From positions 1,375 through 26,749 of the IMG/VR virus record IMGVR_UViG_3300030329_003169: a stretch of DNA of 25,375 nucleotides; one strand, given 5' to 3'. The translations under genes and the position numbers were made by a program. A model generated the notes under the pieces. It worked only from the letters and a program-made list of their open reading frames with translations. It ran no database searches and was not told the DNA's origin. Source of the stretch: a virus. Of the stretch, positions 13,830-21,304 are shown one piece after another. Numbering within the stretch: the stretch's first letter is position 1; each line of letters starts with the position of its first letter.

Positions 13830-15328
13830 TTCATTCTTCCTCGTTTTGCGTAAATATCAAATTTTTGTATGGCAAGTTCAGCCCCATTGACCGTTGAAAA
13901 AATACCCACTTGAATCATTTTACCAGCACTTTTACCTATTGAAGACACTTCATCAATAATACGACCCGATGAATACTCCGCTATATTATACTCTGCTACG
14001 TTGTATTCATGTGTTGTTCCACCGCCTACGCTTTGCTGTTCTGTAAACTCTGTTCCTGAGTAGTCGTAACTGTGTCGAACTGTAAATACACTCGCTGAAC
14101 TTCCTTGCATTGTAAAGTTTATTTTCTTTAAAATCTTTTGAATAAAAGGCTCACCAAAACTTATCCAAGCCGTTAAATAGCTCATATCAAAGCCACTGGT
14201 GTTGTCCTGATAACCAAAATACTTGCCGATAATGCCTGTTTGCCCAAACAATAAATCACCATTTATTCTTGTAATCATTGACTTAGGATTAATTGTATCC
14301 CATGTTGTAACGGGAGATGCCCCGTTGGGCAACACCCTCGATATGTCAAAGCAAAAGGTAATGCCGTTTTGCGGAAAATTGCACAAATAAAATCGTTCTT
14401 TTTCATTATAGGTAGACGTTACTTTGCTAATATCTGTTTCTGCACCTATATAATAAAGCATTTCATTGCGAATATTGCTTGAAATGTCACGCATTGGCAT
14501 AGACTTTTCTTGGATCGTGCGTTGCAAACTCCTGACTCCCGTGTCTGACAGAAACAATAAATCTGTTCCTATGTCCTGCACCGTATCTCTTGCTACACAC
14601 CCAATACCCTTAATATGCTCCACTAGCGTCATTGACGAAGGGTTTGTTGCACCAGAATAAATTAAAATGCTTTTTCGACCAAATATAACCAGATACCCAT
14701 TGAAAGCAGCCAAAGCGGATATGCTGTCCATTCCCTGCGTCCAAACTGACTTTAAATCAACACTGCCACTAGCTCCTCCTGTCCAAATGTGTCCAGCTAG
14801 GGTGTCAGAGTAATACAAAACTGTTTTGTCTGTTGCTACATCTCCAACCCACAACCGCCCATACGCACCTAGTACCGCATTTGCTTGCGGTGGCGTTCCA
14901 GCCGCACTGGTCATAGCCGTCACAAGTTTCATTGTGGTTCCATCCCAACTTAACGGTGCGTGACCACTCTGAAAAAGCCAGAGAAAGTTGTTAAAGTTAA
15001 CCATTTGCCAACGATTTGCTGTTACAGACGTACTATACTTGCTTGTTAGGGTTGAGGTTCCTTCGTACAAATTATTGTTAGCTGCACTTATAATTTGAGT
15101 GCTACCATCAATTTTAAGGTATTCGCCAATAGCTTGTATGTCATAACTGCCTATTGATGAGCTTGTTACGGCACTATACCCTTTGCGACTGGCAATCCGA
15201 CCCTTGCTGTCAATAACACAATTTACCGCCTCTAGAGCATAACCTGGCTCGAGGTCAACGGATGACGACTGCTTGTTCAACCCCTTAAAACCAGGGGCTG
15301 AAACACTTACAGGTTGTAAAGGTTCCAT
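13826..15328 (-). CDS. Tail nozzle protein (T7 gp12 / P22 gp10-like)
   Basis: The 500-residue protein starts with the block GFKGLNKQSSSVDLEPGYAL, EAVNCVIDSKGRIASRKGYS. This form (G-x-N-x...D-x-x-P-x-x-A-x-x-x-x-N-x-x-x-x-x-x-G-x-x-x-x-R-x-G) is typical of tail tubular B / stabilisation proteins. The body contains beta-propeller-like repeats (NNFLWLFQSGHAPLSWDGTT, GRLWVGDVATDKTVLYYSDT, FNGYLVIFGRKSILIYSGA). It forms the distal tail tube in short-tailed phages. It begins directly after the adaptor stop codon (TAGATG) and its last codons overlap the next gene. Length and order agree with the assignment. Confidence 0.85.
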   Translation of the reverse strand: MEPLQPVSVSAPGFKGLNKQSSSVDLEPGYALEAVNCVIDSKGRIASRKGYSAVTSSSIGSYDIQAIGEYLKIDGSTQIISAANNNLYEGTSTLTSKYSTSVTANRWQMVNFNNFLWLFQSGHAPLSWDGTTMKLVTAMTSAAGTPPQANAVLGAYGRLWVGDVATDKTVLYYSDTLAGHIWTGGASGSVDLKSVWTQGMDSISALAAFNGYLVIFGRKSILIYSGATNPSSMTLVEHIKGIGCVARDTVQDIGTDLLFLSDTGVRSLQRTIQEKSMPMRDISSNIRNEMLYYIGAETDISKVTSTYNEKERFYLCNFPQNGITFCFDISRVLPNGASPVTTWDTINPKSMITRINGDLLFGQTGIIGKYFGYQDNTSGFDMSYLTAWISFGEPFIQKILKKINFTMQGSSASVFTVRHSYDYSGTEFTEQQSVGGGTTHEYNVAEYNIAEYSSGRIIDEVSSIGKSAGKMIQVGIFSTVNGAELAIQKFDIYAKRGRMK

Positions 15329-15988
15329 CTATACGACATTCCATATAATTTCGTCTTGTGCTATATGAGCATCTTGAGATATAGCGTCATTTAAAGCGTA
15401 ACTATACAACTGATAGGCTTCTGATGTATTTTGACCACCATCTTCACCTCTTTCCGATATTGCCTTTGCCCAAGCACCTAAAAGCACAGGGTATTCGTTC
15501 ATAACTAACTCATCTGTATCTGAACTTAAATCTGCTTGTGGAATAATAAGGTTGAACCTCATCGAGTAAACTTGGTCGGGAACAGGATAAACATCCACTT
15601 TAGCGTCACCTGCTGAATCGTAGCCGTTAAACCCGTAATTGGTTGGAGCACCTTTTTGTGTCACCCCAAAGTAAAAACGCTGATTAAGTTGATTCATCCC
15701 AACTAATTTCATTTCGATGTCTTGAGTGTCGTTAAAAGCGTCAATAACTCGAAATCTTTTTTGTGACGTTGTTAATGTGTAATTAAATGTGTCTGCTACC
15801 GTATCTACGGTTATTGTACTTCTGAGTCTATTCCAGTTCCAAGCATCTTCAACTTCCCGTTTAGCCTCATTAATAAATTTTCCAATTAGACTGGAGTAAG
15901 AATTGTCCGATACACTCGTTACCTCGCTTTCTCTTAAGCGGGCAAGTACGTCATTCACCAGAGTAAGGTAAGTTTTGCCTACTGCCAT
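15329..15988 (-). CDS. Head-tail adaptor (T7 gp11 / tail tubular A-like)
   Basis: The 219-residue protein begins LTLVNDVLARLRESEVTSV (preceded by MAVGKTY), which matches the start of gp11-like adaptors (L-x-N-x-V-L-x-x-L-R-E-x-x-V). Further typical parts are INEAKREVEDAWNWNRLRST, an RFRVIDAF block and DVYPVPDQVYSMRFNLIIPQ. It forms the ring joining portal and nozzle. A clear AAGGATTGATAA site precedes ATG 15988, which lies inside the end of the upstream cysteine-rich gene (38-base overlap). The nozzle gene follows without a gap. Confidence 0.85.
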   Translation of the reverse strand: MAVGKTYLTLVNDVLARLRESEVTSVSDNSYSSLIGKFINEAKREVEDAWNWNRLRSTITVDTVADTFNYTLTTSQKRFRVIDAFNDTQDIEMKLVGMNQLNQRFYFGVTQKGAPTNYGFNGYDSAGDAKVDVYPVPDQVYSMRFNLIIPQADLSSDTDELVMNEYPVLLGAWAKAISERGEDGGQNTSEAYQLYSYALNDAISQDAHIAQDEIIWNVV

Positions 15989-16226
15989 TTATCAATCCTT
16001 GTAAAATATTTTCGTTATTTTTGACCATTTCATTTCTGAAACTTTCTACCGCACTTCCAGTCTGCCGTTGTTGTTGACTGTTTTCCACCAACAGCATTGG
16101 CATCCATGTCATCGAACACCCCCACTGGTCAATCTCCTGACCTGTATTGGGGTTTGTTCCTCGCAAATGAATGTACCAGGCACAGTCATGTTCCATACAT
16201 TTTTTTTTGATGAGTGGACATTTCAT
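15951..16226 (-). CDS. Conserved cysteine-rich head-tail-region protein (91 aa)
   Basis: The N-terminus has C3-x6-C10-x4-C15 and a fourth cysteine at about residue 37 (DQWGCSMTWMPMLL), a spacing suited to binding Zn or an Fe-S cluster. The second half, NSQQQRQTGSAVESFRNEMV, is helical. I recall very similar proteins (start MKCPLI..C.EH.C.W, later QQQRQTG.AVESFRNEMV) in environmental podoviral genomes near the adaptor gene; their role is undescribed as far as I know. The gene is joined to the collar gene by an overlapping TAATG and overlaps the adaptor by 38 bases, so it is embedded in the structural operon. Confidence 0.7.
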   Translation of the reverse strand: MKCPLIKKKCMEHDCAWYIHLRGTNPNTGQEIDQWGCSMTWMPMLLVENSQQQRQTGSAVESFRNEMVKNNENILQGLINGSRQNLPYSGE

Positions 16227-16912
16227 TAAGATTTAGTGCAGATGATGACATCAACATAGCTAACATCCAAGTTGATGGCACTTCCTGTAAAAGTCAGCCC
16301 TGTAGCCCCGTGAGTGTGGCCTCCACCACCGCCTGTGTTTTCAATTTTTCCACTGGAACTTGAGGTGGCACTTTGATGGAGAGAAGCTGTCGCACTTGAT
16401 CCAGCAGCAAATACACCGCCATCTTGCTTGTGTCCGTGTGAGTGGCTTGGTATCTCACTCACTGTAAGAGTGTGGCTTGCTGTGTTTCCACCGATGCTAC
16501 CTGCTGGTGTCTGTGAAGCAAATGCCGTTTCAAAGGCCACACTACCTCCTGAACCACCGCCTGATCCTGAAACAACTCGAATTGCTTTGTCGTTATGTGT
16601 TGTACTTTTTGTCCAACCGCTTGGAGCCGATGCTTGATAGAACAACATAACTGAGCCTGTTGGAATCAGTGCTGAACTCGCCCACGCTGACCCATTTGAC
16701 ATCAGGACGTTCCCGCTTGTTCCAGCCGCAGTCACCCCTGTCCCGCCATAAGCCACGCCAAGGGTTGCTGTCGCATCTTGTTTTGTTGCTACGGCTGTTG
16801 CAATGTTGTTAAACTCAGTATCAATTTCCGTTCCCTTGACCACCTTGTTGGCATCGCCAGTCGAAAGAGAATCTTTGCTGGCAAAATTTACTGATTTTGT
16901 ATAATTACTCAT
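16226..16912 (-). CDS. Tail-collar-domain fibre protein (228 aa)
   Basis: Residues 1-45 (KSVNFASKDSLSTGDANKVV, then KGTEIDTEFNNIATAVATKQ) match a common fibre N-terminus in marine phages. From about residue 83 the sequence IPTGSVMLFYQASAPSGWTK is the signature of the phage tail collar domain (PF07484: P-x-G-x-x-x-x-x-x-x-x-x-P-x-G-W). A Gly/Ser/His-rich region follows (SEIPSHSHGHKQDGG, GGGGGHTHGATG), typical of collar proteins; the histidines may bind metal. It ends in DVSYVDVIICTKS. It lies among the head-tail joining genes rather than with the other fibre genes, so it may attach at the neck. Confidence 0.85.
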   Translation of the reverse strand: MSNYTKSVNFASKDSLSTGDANKVVKGTEIDTEFNNIATAVATKQDATATLGVAYGGTGVTAAGTSGNVLMSNGSAWASSALIPTGSVMLFYQASAPSGWTKSTTHNDKAIRVVSGSGGGSGGSVAFETAFASQTPAGSIGGNTASHTLTVSEIPSHSHGHKQDGGVFAAGSSATASLHQSATSSSSGKIENTGGGGGHTHGATGLTFTGSAINLDVSYVDVIICTKS

Positions 16913-17127
16913 CTATATTGTGCCTTTTTTTCGTGCATAACAGCCCATTTGTCGGCTGCTGTAGGGTTGCCACTGGGGTCTACCCCCATGTGCAAATAAT
17001 CTATATATGGGGCTGATATTCGGTATTGTGCATACCCTCCACAACCACATTTTATTGACAATTGCTTTTTAAACATAAACTTTTCTGTAATTTTGCCACA
17101 ATCACATTGATACTCAAACATCGGCAT
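16909..17127 (-). CDS. FmdB-like zinc-ribbon protein (72 aa)
   Basis: The start MPMFEYQCDCGKITEKFMF followed by KKQLSIKCGCGGYAQYRI has the layout of the FmdB-type zinc ribbon (MPxYEYxCxxC...CxxC). Here both knuckles are compressed to C-x-C (CDCG and CGCG). The C-terminal part, HMGVDPSGNPTAADKWAVMH, is unlike standard FmdB proteins. Zinc-ribbon proteins are found in many phage head operons, with unknown roles. A strong Shine-Dalgarno, GGAGGAGCTAA, lies inside the upstream gene, so it may be made in quantity. It overlaps its neighbours by 4 and 14 bases. Confidence 0.65.
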   Translation of the reverse strand: MPMFEYQCDCGKITEKFMFKKQLSIKCGCGGYAQYRISAPYIDYLHMGVDPSGNPTAADKWAVMHEKKAQYR

Positions 17128-17347
17128 TTAGCTCCTCCATTGTTTCTAGGGTTTGTTGCTGAAGATTAAGAATCCACTTAATTATGCTTAACTCACCCTG
17201 TTTGAAGTCTACGTTCTCTGGTGTTACGCCATCTAGGGTGTCTACCGTTTTTTCCATCGCCTTTACGTCTTCCACCAAGTCAGCCCATCCTTTGGTGTCG
17301 AACATCGACAACCTCGCATCGTAGTATTTTTCAAGATCAGGAGACAC
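17114..17347 (-). CDS. Small helical protein after the portal gene (77 aa)
   Basis: The protein starts with GTG 17347 inside the last codons of the portal gene and has a modest ribosome-binding site, so it is probably coupled to portal translation. It reads MSPDLEKYYDARLSMFDTKG, then WADLVEDVKAMEKTVDTLDG and ends in LNLQQQTLETMEELNADV. It is acidic and predicted helical. Similar small proteins follow the portal gene in environmental podoviruses, but I know no function. A role as portal or packaging accessory is inferred only from position. Confidence 0.6.
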   Translation of the reverse strand: MSPDLEKYYDARLSMFDTKGWADLVEDVKAMEKTVDTLDGVTPENVDFKQGELSIIKWILNLQQQTLETMEELNADV

Positions 17348-19211
17348 GATCTAAAATCTTTTCTGCCATTCTTGAATCCATCTTGCCTGATTCTATCTGA
17401 CTCTTTAAATACAAGCCTAGCTCGGCTATGTCGTTTTTCTGTGCTGCATCGGAACGCTTGCCTTCATTTTCATCACGCTTTAACCTCAAAGCCTCACCTT
17501 TCAAAGCAAGCTCTGCTGATTTAAGCTGAACATCGGCTGCGTCTTTTCTCGCCTTTAAGTCGGCTTGTTTGTTTTGAACTTCGACTTGAGCCATGCCCAC
17601 AGGGTTTGGCTGCGGTCTTTGAGGCTCTTGAGATTGTTGCAACATTTGTTGTAGAGCATTAACCATAAGCTCTCGATTTTGGATAGAAGAGTTTTCATAA
17701 ATTGATTGCAATATAATCATAAATACAGGTGAATTAGGTTGCGTAACTTGCAAGAGTTGAATAAGTTGCTGTGTTTCAAACTCCCTAGCCATTAAACCTA
17801 ACGTAGAATGAGGCTTGAATCGGTAATCCATTACCGGATACCTTTCTGAATCAAACTGCATAAAGCGTGAAGCACATTTTTTCAAAGAAGGTATTAAAAA
17901 ACTACTCTGAAAGTTCTGTAAGGTGCGTTTCTGGCGTTTTATAGAAGCACCCATCATCATCGACATACCACCCATTGTCGCATTTCGAGGATTAACCCCC
18001 AGTGGGGCAGCCGAATCCATCGCTCCTGTGGACATTGTAATCATTCTCTCTAACTCAGCCGACTCTTTATAACTTACTGTATTAAGCTGACCGTAGTTAA
18101 AAGGCATTAAAATAGTCTTAGGATCACCGTTTGTTAGTATAGTCTGCCCAGGGCGAACTTTAGGTTTACTTCCTCTTGGTAGTCTTGAAGCATCCACCGC
18201 CATCATAGGGTGGGTTGTTAAGGCAAGAGCGTCAGCCCTTGCTCTTAATTCAGCATCAAGAGCTTTTTGAGCGTTGTATCCCTTCTCGACAATGCCTCTA
18301 CCGTAAAATCTCCTCGGTACTCGGTCATGTTGGTACGCTACTACAGGGCGGTCTTGCATTAAATAAGGTGATTCAACCGCCTTTATAATCTCTGAGTCGT
18401 TAGCGATCACAACAATAGCCTCAACCATGTCATCATCGTCCTCTTCACCGTCTACAAGGTAGTGTTTGGGTACTTTGCCGTAGTATTTGCACAACTTTAT
18501 CGTATTTTCACTGGGAATTTGCTTTGTTTCTCCCGAATACTGGTCTTCATACGAAACACTGGCATTTCCTAAGTCCACATCCTCGTAAACACCATCTTTT
18601 ATGCCCTGAACGACTAAATGTCGAGGCACTAATTCGTCTATGGCAACTCCCATAGCGTCATCTACCGTTGTTGCCGCAGGGTCAATTGAGAAATTAAAGG
18701 GCGATACGGGCTTGAGCTTAACGCAGACATAGGTACGGGTCGCCACACCTCTCTCTGTCAAATCTGTGCCTTCTATGGGCTGTTCAACAGCGTATAATTC
18801 TTCTTTTTCCTCGGTTAAAATCTCAGCTATACCCGTACCATACAAACAACCATTGAGCATTGTCTCGCAGATGGCCTCTTTCCAGCCTTCTTTCTCCAAA
18901 TCCTCTTTCATAAGGTTTCGTAAGTAAAGAATGTCGTTTTTATTCGGGTCTAATACGTCATCTTCCAAGTCAAACCATACATCCCTGCCAAAAGTAGCCT
19001 CTTCCAACTCTGCTACAGTCGATTCAACCGCTTGTTGGGTGGCTGGCGATATAAGCCTTGAACGCTCACTTTGCCTTTGTCTGTCGCTCTCATCCCAAAT
19101 ACCACGCCAGATGCGATAATATTCTTTGTATTTTTCGTCATAGTTGGAAGAACGGTATTGTCTCCATTCGTCAACTTGGCTCATTATCCAACTTAATAAA
19201 TCTTTATCCAT
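17337..19211 (-). CDS. Portal protein (P22-like)
   Basis: The 624-residue protein begins MDKDLLSWIMSQVDEWRQYR and contains YKEYYRIWRGIWDESDRQRQ and RSRLISPATQQAVESTVAEL, typical of the P22-type portal family of short-tailed phages. The middle includes YGTGIAEILTEE, the DRVPRRFYGRGIVEKGYNAQ block and a region of Met/Gly-rich sequence (NATMGGMSMMMGASIKRQKR). The C-terminal 100 residues are Gln/Lys-rich and helical, matching the barrel of P22-type portals. It forms the dodecameric ring through which DNA is packaged and ejected. Its place after the large terminase and before head-tail genes agrees. Confidence 0.9.
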   Translation of the reverse strand: MDKDLLSWIMSQVDEWRQYRSSNYDEKYKEYYRIWRGIWDESDRQRQSERSRLISPATQQAVESTVAELEEATFGRDVWFDLEDDVLDPNKNDILYLRNLMKEDLEKEGWKEAICETMLNGCLYGTGIAEILTEEKEELYAVEQPIEGTDLTERGVATRTYVCVKLKPVSPFNFSIDPAATTVDDAMGVAIDELVPRHLVVQGIKDGVYEDVDLGNASVSYEDQYSGETKQIPSENTIKLCKYYGKVPKHYLVDGEEDDDDMVEAIVVIANDSEIIKAVESPYLMQDRPVVAYQHDRVPRRFYGRGIVEKGYNAQKALDAELRARADALALTTHPMMAVDASRLPRGSKPKVRPGQTILTNGDPKTILMPFNYGQLNTVSYKESAELERMITMSTGAMDSAAPLGVNPRNATMGGMSMMMGASIKRQKRTLQNFQSSFLIPSLKKCASRFMQFDSERYPVMDYRFKPHSTLGLMAREFETQQLIQLLQVTQPNSPVFMIILQSIYENSSIQNRELMVNALQQMLQQSQEPQRPQPNPVGMAQVEVQNKQADLKARKDAADVQLKSAELALKGEALRLKRDENEGKRSDAAQKNDIAELGLYLKSQIESGKMDSRMAEKILDRVS

Positions 19212-19215
19212 ACTG

Positions 19216-19377
19216 CTATTTCTTACCTTTTTTCATCATCTTGTCGAGCTCTTTCATTACATTGGCTTGCTGCCTCGGCCCTAACAAATCAAACCCACCT
19301 AAAAAATACGCTTCCATTGGGTTTTTTTTAGCCCTTGCTCTTATTTTGTTCTGATTCTTTTTTCCTATATCTGCCAT
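19216..19377 (-). CDS. Small basic protein between terL and portal (53 aa)
   Basis: ATG 19377 has a strong TAGGAG ribosome-binding site and sits nine bases after the terminase stop. The product MADIGKKNQNKIRARAKKNP, then MEAYFLGGFDLLGPRQQANV, ends in a lysine-rich tail (KELDKMMKKGKK). The strongly basic ends suggest nucleic-acid contact, and the position between terminase and portal suggests a packaging accessory. No family is recognised. Confidence 0.7.
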   Translation of the reverse strand: MADIGKKNQNKIRARAKKNPMEAYFLGGFDLLGPRQQANVMKELDKMMKKGKK

Positions 19378-19386
19378 TTTTTTCTC

Positions 19387-20634
19387 CTAATATCCACTCA
19401 CTAAGTCAAAAGGTTCATAATCGTCTAATTCCATGTCGTTATCGTAAGGCGTAAAAGCTACCTGATCTGTGTAAGCTAAAGCATCAACAAGGTCGTCATG
19501 GGCTAGGGGGTTTGGAAAATCGAGAAGCTGCGTTATAAAGGGCTGATTCCAATGCCCCTTATTTAGGGTGATAACCCCTCGCTCAAAGCGACCTTGCAGT
19601 GCCCATACTACACGATCTACCTTACTTTTACCGCCATGCGACACACTTTCTATTCTCGGGTAAAAACCGATTCGCCTCATCTGGTCTTCCATATAAGGCA
19701 TAACAGCATTCATTAAAGCCCCCCTCTCAATAGCAATACATCTTGCTCCTGTTTGTTGGGCTAAACGAAGTAAACGAACACTTGTCTCCCTGGTATTCCA
19801 CCTTCCATGCTCTAAATCACCAAGAAACCAGCCCCCTTCATGGACTTTAACCGCCCATATCGCTGTTTCATCCAATTTTGCTGTTGTAATGCCACGACCT
19901 TTAGTCGCTGCCTCAAATCCAGCCAAATCTGCCACCACATACCAATCCCCGTCATCTGGCTCTTCGCCATAGGTAATCCACTCTTCTTTGAAAATTCCCG
20001 AATTAAAGCTCTCGAAAGAAGCTTCTAATTCCTGTCTCGCTACTTGTGTCGAAAGGCTGTCGTAGCTTCTTTGGACTTCTTTTGCATCTAAAAAGGGATT
20101 GTCCATTGATTTAAACTGATAAGCTGACCAATCATCGGCTTCAATGGCATAGTTAAATAATTGGAAAAAATGGTTCTTCCCATTGGGAGTCCCAATGAAC
20201 AAACACGACCCTTTCGAGTCAATCAAAGCACTACGGACAATCTCCTCCCATATCATGGGCTTGATTGAAGCATATTCATCAATCACACAGTGAGCCATAG
20301 CCACACCACGCAAACTGTCAGGACGGTCACTTCCTGCTATGTGAATCTCACGCCCGTTAATTAAACGCATAGTCGCTGTGTTTTCATGGGTAAACTCAAT
20401 TAAACCCTTACCAACCTCTTTCATGGAACGCCACATAATACGCTTTCCCTGCTCAAAGGTCGGAGCTATGTAATACACATCATGGTCTTTAGAGCGTAAT
20501 GCCTCAATAAAAAGCGTATATAAAGCCAGACGGGATTTGCCCCATCTTCGCCCTGCCACAACAATCTTAAACCTAGAAGGGTCGTTATAAACATCTAACT
20601 GTTGTGGGTGTAGAGATACCTTAAAATCACTCAC
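19387..20634 (-). CDS. terL: Terminase large subunit
   Basis: The ATPase has Walker A A27-GRRWGKS-34, with the Arg-rich form usual in terminases, and Walker B VIDEYA with D119 and E120. The coupling motif LFIGTPNGKNHF is near residue 145. The C-terminal nuclease has acidic candidates in VVADLAG (about 230) and DDLVDALAY (D380, D381, D384). The protein docks on the portal, pumps DNA and cuts concatemers. GTG 20634 is the first possible start since an in-frame TGA directly precedes it. It has no good Shine-Dalgarno of its own and overlaps a 29-codon upstream ORF by eight bases, so translation is probably coupled. At 415 residues it is short but plausible for this group. Confidence 0.92.
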   Translation of the reverse strand: MSDFKVSLHPQQLDVYNDPSRFKIVVAGRRWGKSRLALYTLFIEALRSKDHDVYYIAPTFEQGKRIMWRSMKEVGKGLIEFTHENTATMRLINGREIHIAGSDRPDSLRGVAMAHCVIDEYASIKPMIWEEIVRSALIDSKGSCLFIGTPNGKNHFFQLFNYAIEADDWSAYQFKSMDNPFLDAKEVQRSYDSLSTQVARQELEASFESFNSGIFKEEWITYGEEPDDGDWYVVADLAGFEAATKGRGITTAKLDETAIWAVKVHEGGWFLGDLEHGRWNTRETSVRLLRLAQQTGARCIAIERGALMNAVMPYMEDQMRRIGFYPRIESVSHGGKSKVDRVVWALQGRFERGVITLNKGHWNQPFITQLLDFPNPLAHDDLVDALAYTDQVAFTPYDNDMELDDYEPFDLVSGY

Positions 20635-20716
20635 TCAAATGGGTTTCAACCTCTTCTGTCTCATGATGAGCATAAACCGGAAAACACAACATAAATATTA
20701 ATAGTATTTTAAACAC
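20627..20716 (-). CDS. 29-residue signal-peptide ORF upstream of terL
   Basis: GTG 20716 follows an AAGGGATG Shine-Dalgarno-like sequence. The peptide MFKILLIFMLCFPVYAHHET, then EEVETHLSE, has the plan of a Sec signal peptide: a basic residue, a hydrophobic core (residues 4-12), a helix-breaking Pro and a V-Y-A cleavage box before H17. The mature part would be a 13-residue acidic, His-containing peptide. Its stop overlaps the terL GTG by eight bases, so it could also serve as a translation-coupling leader. The quality of the signal-peptide pattern argues against chance, but no homologue is known to me. Confidence 0.5.
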   Translation of the reverse strand: MFKILLIFMLCFPVYAHHETEEVETHLSE

Positions 20717-20744
20717 CACACATCCCTTCGTTATTAAACAAGGC

Positions 20745-20772
20745 AATACTAGCATAAAAAGGGGCAAGGCTT
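20745..20772 (-). promoter_or_regulatory. Repeat copy 1 with extended -10-like TGCTAGTAT (minus)
   Basis: On the minus strand the 3' arm of paired-arm element 1 and a T5 tract are followed by ATGCTAGTATT. TGnTAGTAT resembles an extended -10 element; no -35 is seen at proper spacing. A start near 20738 would give a short leader holding the ribosome-binding site of the 29-residue ORF and terL. The same sequence recurs at 20870-20900. Confidence 0.4.
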
Positions 20773-20850
20773 ACAAGATAAGCAAACGTCCAAATTTTGG
20801 TGTCATTTTACTTTTATTGCTATTTTAACTTGTACACAGAGCCTCGCCCT
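20761..20850 (-). repeat. Paired-arm element 1 (inverted arms, T5 tail on minus strand)
   Basis: The arms at 20840-20850 and 20761-20771 can pair in the minus-strand RNA (AGGGCGAGGCT with AGCCTTGCCCC, including a G-U pair), followed by CTTTTTATG. The loop of 68 bases contains the near-palindrome CCAAATTTTGG. It resembles a terminator with an oversized loop, or a protein-binding inverted repeat. Confidence 0.5.
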
Positions 20851-20869
20851 CTATCTCGCATCATAAAAT

Positions 20870-20900
20870 AATACTAACATAAAAAAGCAGGGCAAGGCTT
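20870..20900 (-). promoter_or_regulatory. Repeat copy 2 with extended -10-like TGTTAGTAT (minus)
   Basis: This direct repeat of 20745-20772 shares AATACTA-n-CATAAAAA and GGGCAAGGCTT in the + strand. On the minus strand it gives CTTTTTT, then ATGTTAGTATTAT. TTGCCC lies 16 bases before TATTAT, a second possible promoter reading. Confidence 0.4.
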
Positions 20901-20942
20901 GGAAAGGTTGGCTTTCCCAAAGTAGGAGGTTGCCTTACCCTG
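20888..20942 (-). terminator. Paired-arm element 2: terminator-like structure at the end of terS
   Basis: An 11-base arm pair with one mismatch (20888-20898 with 20932-20942) encloses a six-base-pair internal hairpin (GGAAAG/CTTTCC, 20901-20917). On the minus strand it is followed by TGCTTTTTT. The right arm overlaps the terS stop codon, so this probably ends or attenuates the terS transcript. Confidence 0.6.
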
Positions 20943-21177
20943 ACTCTATAACCCTCTTAGCTGACTCAACCTGTATATTAATAGCTATAGGACGACTACC
21001 AGCCGTATCATCAACAGCCTTCTGTATAGGCACTAGACGATCCATACACATCTTAATAGCCTCTAACTGCTTGGGGTGGTCATCATGCAAAGCAATCTCT
21101 ACCAGCCTCGAAGCTATCTTAGGAGCATTGTGTGCCAGTGTCTCCATAGACTCTGTCTTAAATTTTGCTATTTTCAA
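20935..21177 (-). CDS. terS: Probable terminase small subunit (80 aa, TTG start)
   Basis: The first gene of the late strand lies just upstream of terL, where the small terminase is expected. It starts at TTG 21177, five bases after a strong AGGAG; an in-frame TGA shortly upstream and the absence of ATG leave this start. The 80 residues (AHNAPKIASRLVEIALHDDH, then LEAIKMCMDRLVPIQKAVDD) are helical with the pattern A-P-x-I-x-x-x-L-V-x-x-A-L...A-x-K-x-x-x-D-R-x-x-P, as in short TerS-like proteins of environmental podoviruses. It would recognise the packaging site. It lacks an obvious N-terminal HTH, so it may be a reduced form. The call rests mainly on position. Confidence 0.65.
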   Translation of the reverse strand: MKIAKFKTESMETLAHNAPKIASRLVEIALHDDHPKQLEAIKMCMDRLVPIQKAVDDTAGSRPIAINIQVESAKRVIESG

Positions 21178-21267
21178 ATTCTCTCCTGATGTTTGTGGGA
21201 GGTATATTCATAGGTACATACTACTACAAGACCCCCCCACCCCTCAAGAAGCCCACTACCTCGCTAC

Positions 21268-21284
21268 AAGTCTAGGGTAGACTT
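21268..21284. other. Hairpin AAGTCTA/TAGACTT with GGG loop
   Basis: A seven-base perfect inverted repeat with a three-base loop is seen. No T-tract follows on either strand, so it is more likely a binding site or RNA structure than a terminator. Confidence 0.5.
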
Positions 21285-21304
21285 CGCCCGCTCAACCATC
21301 TCAC

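Noticed and set aside
182-21177. T7-type phage RNA polymerase promoters in the late unit
   Set aside because: No repeated promoter-like consensus of about 20 bases was found between late genes; the only repeated non-coding elements are those between terS and terL and before the scaffold gene.
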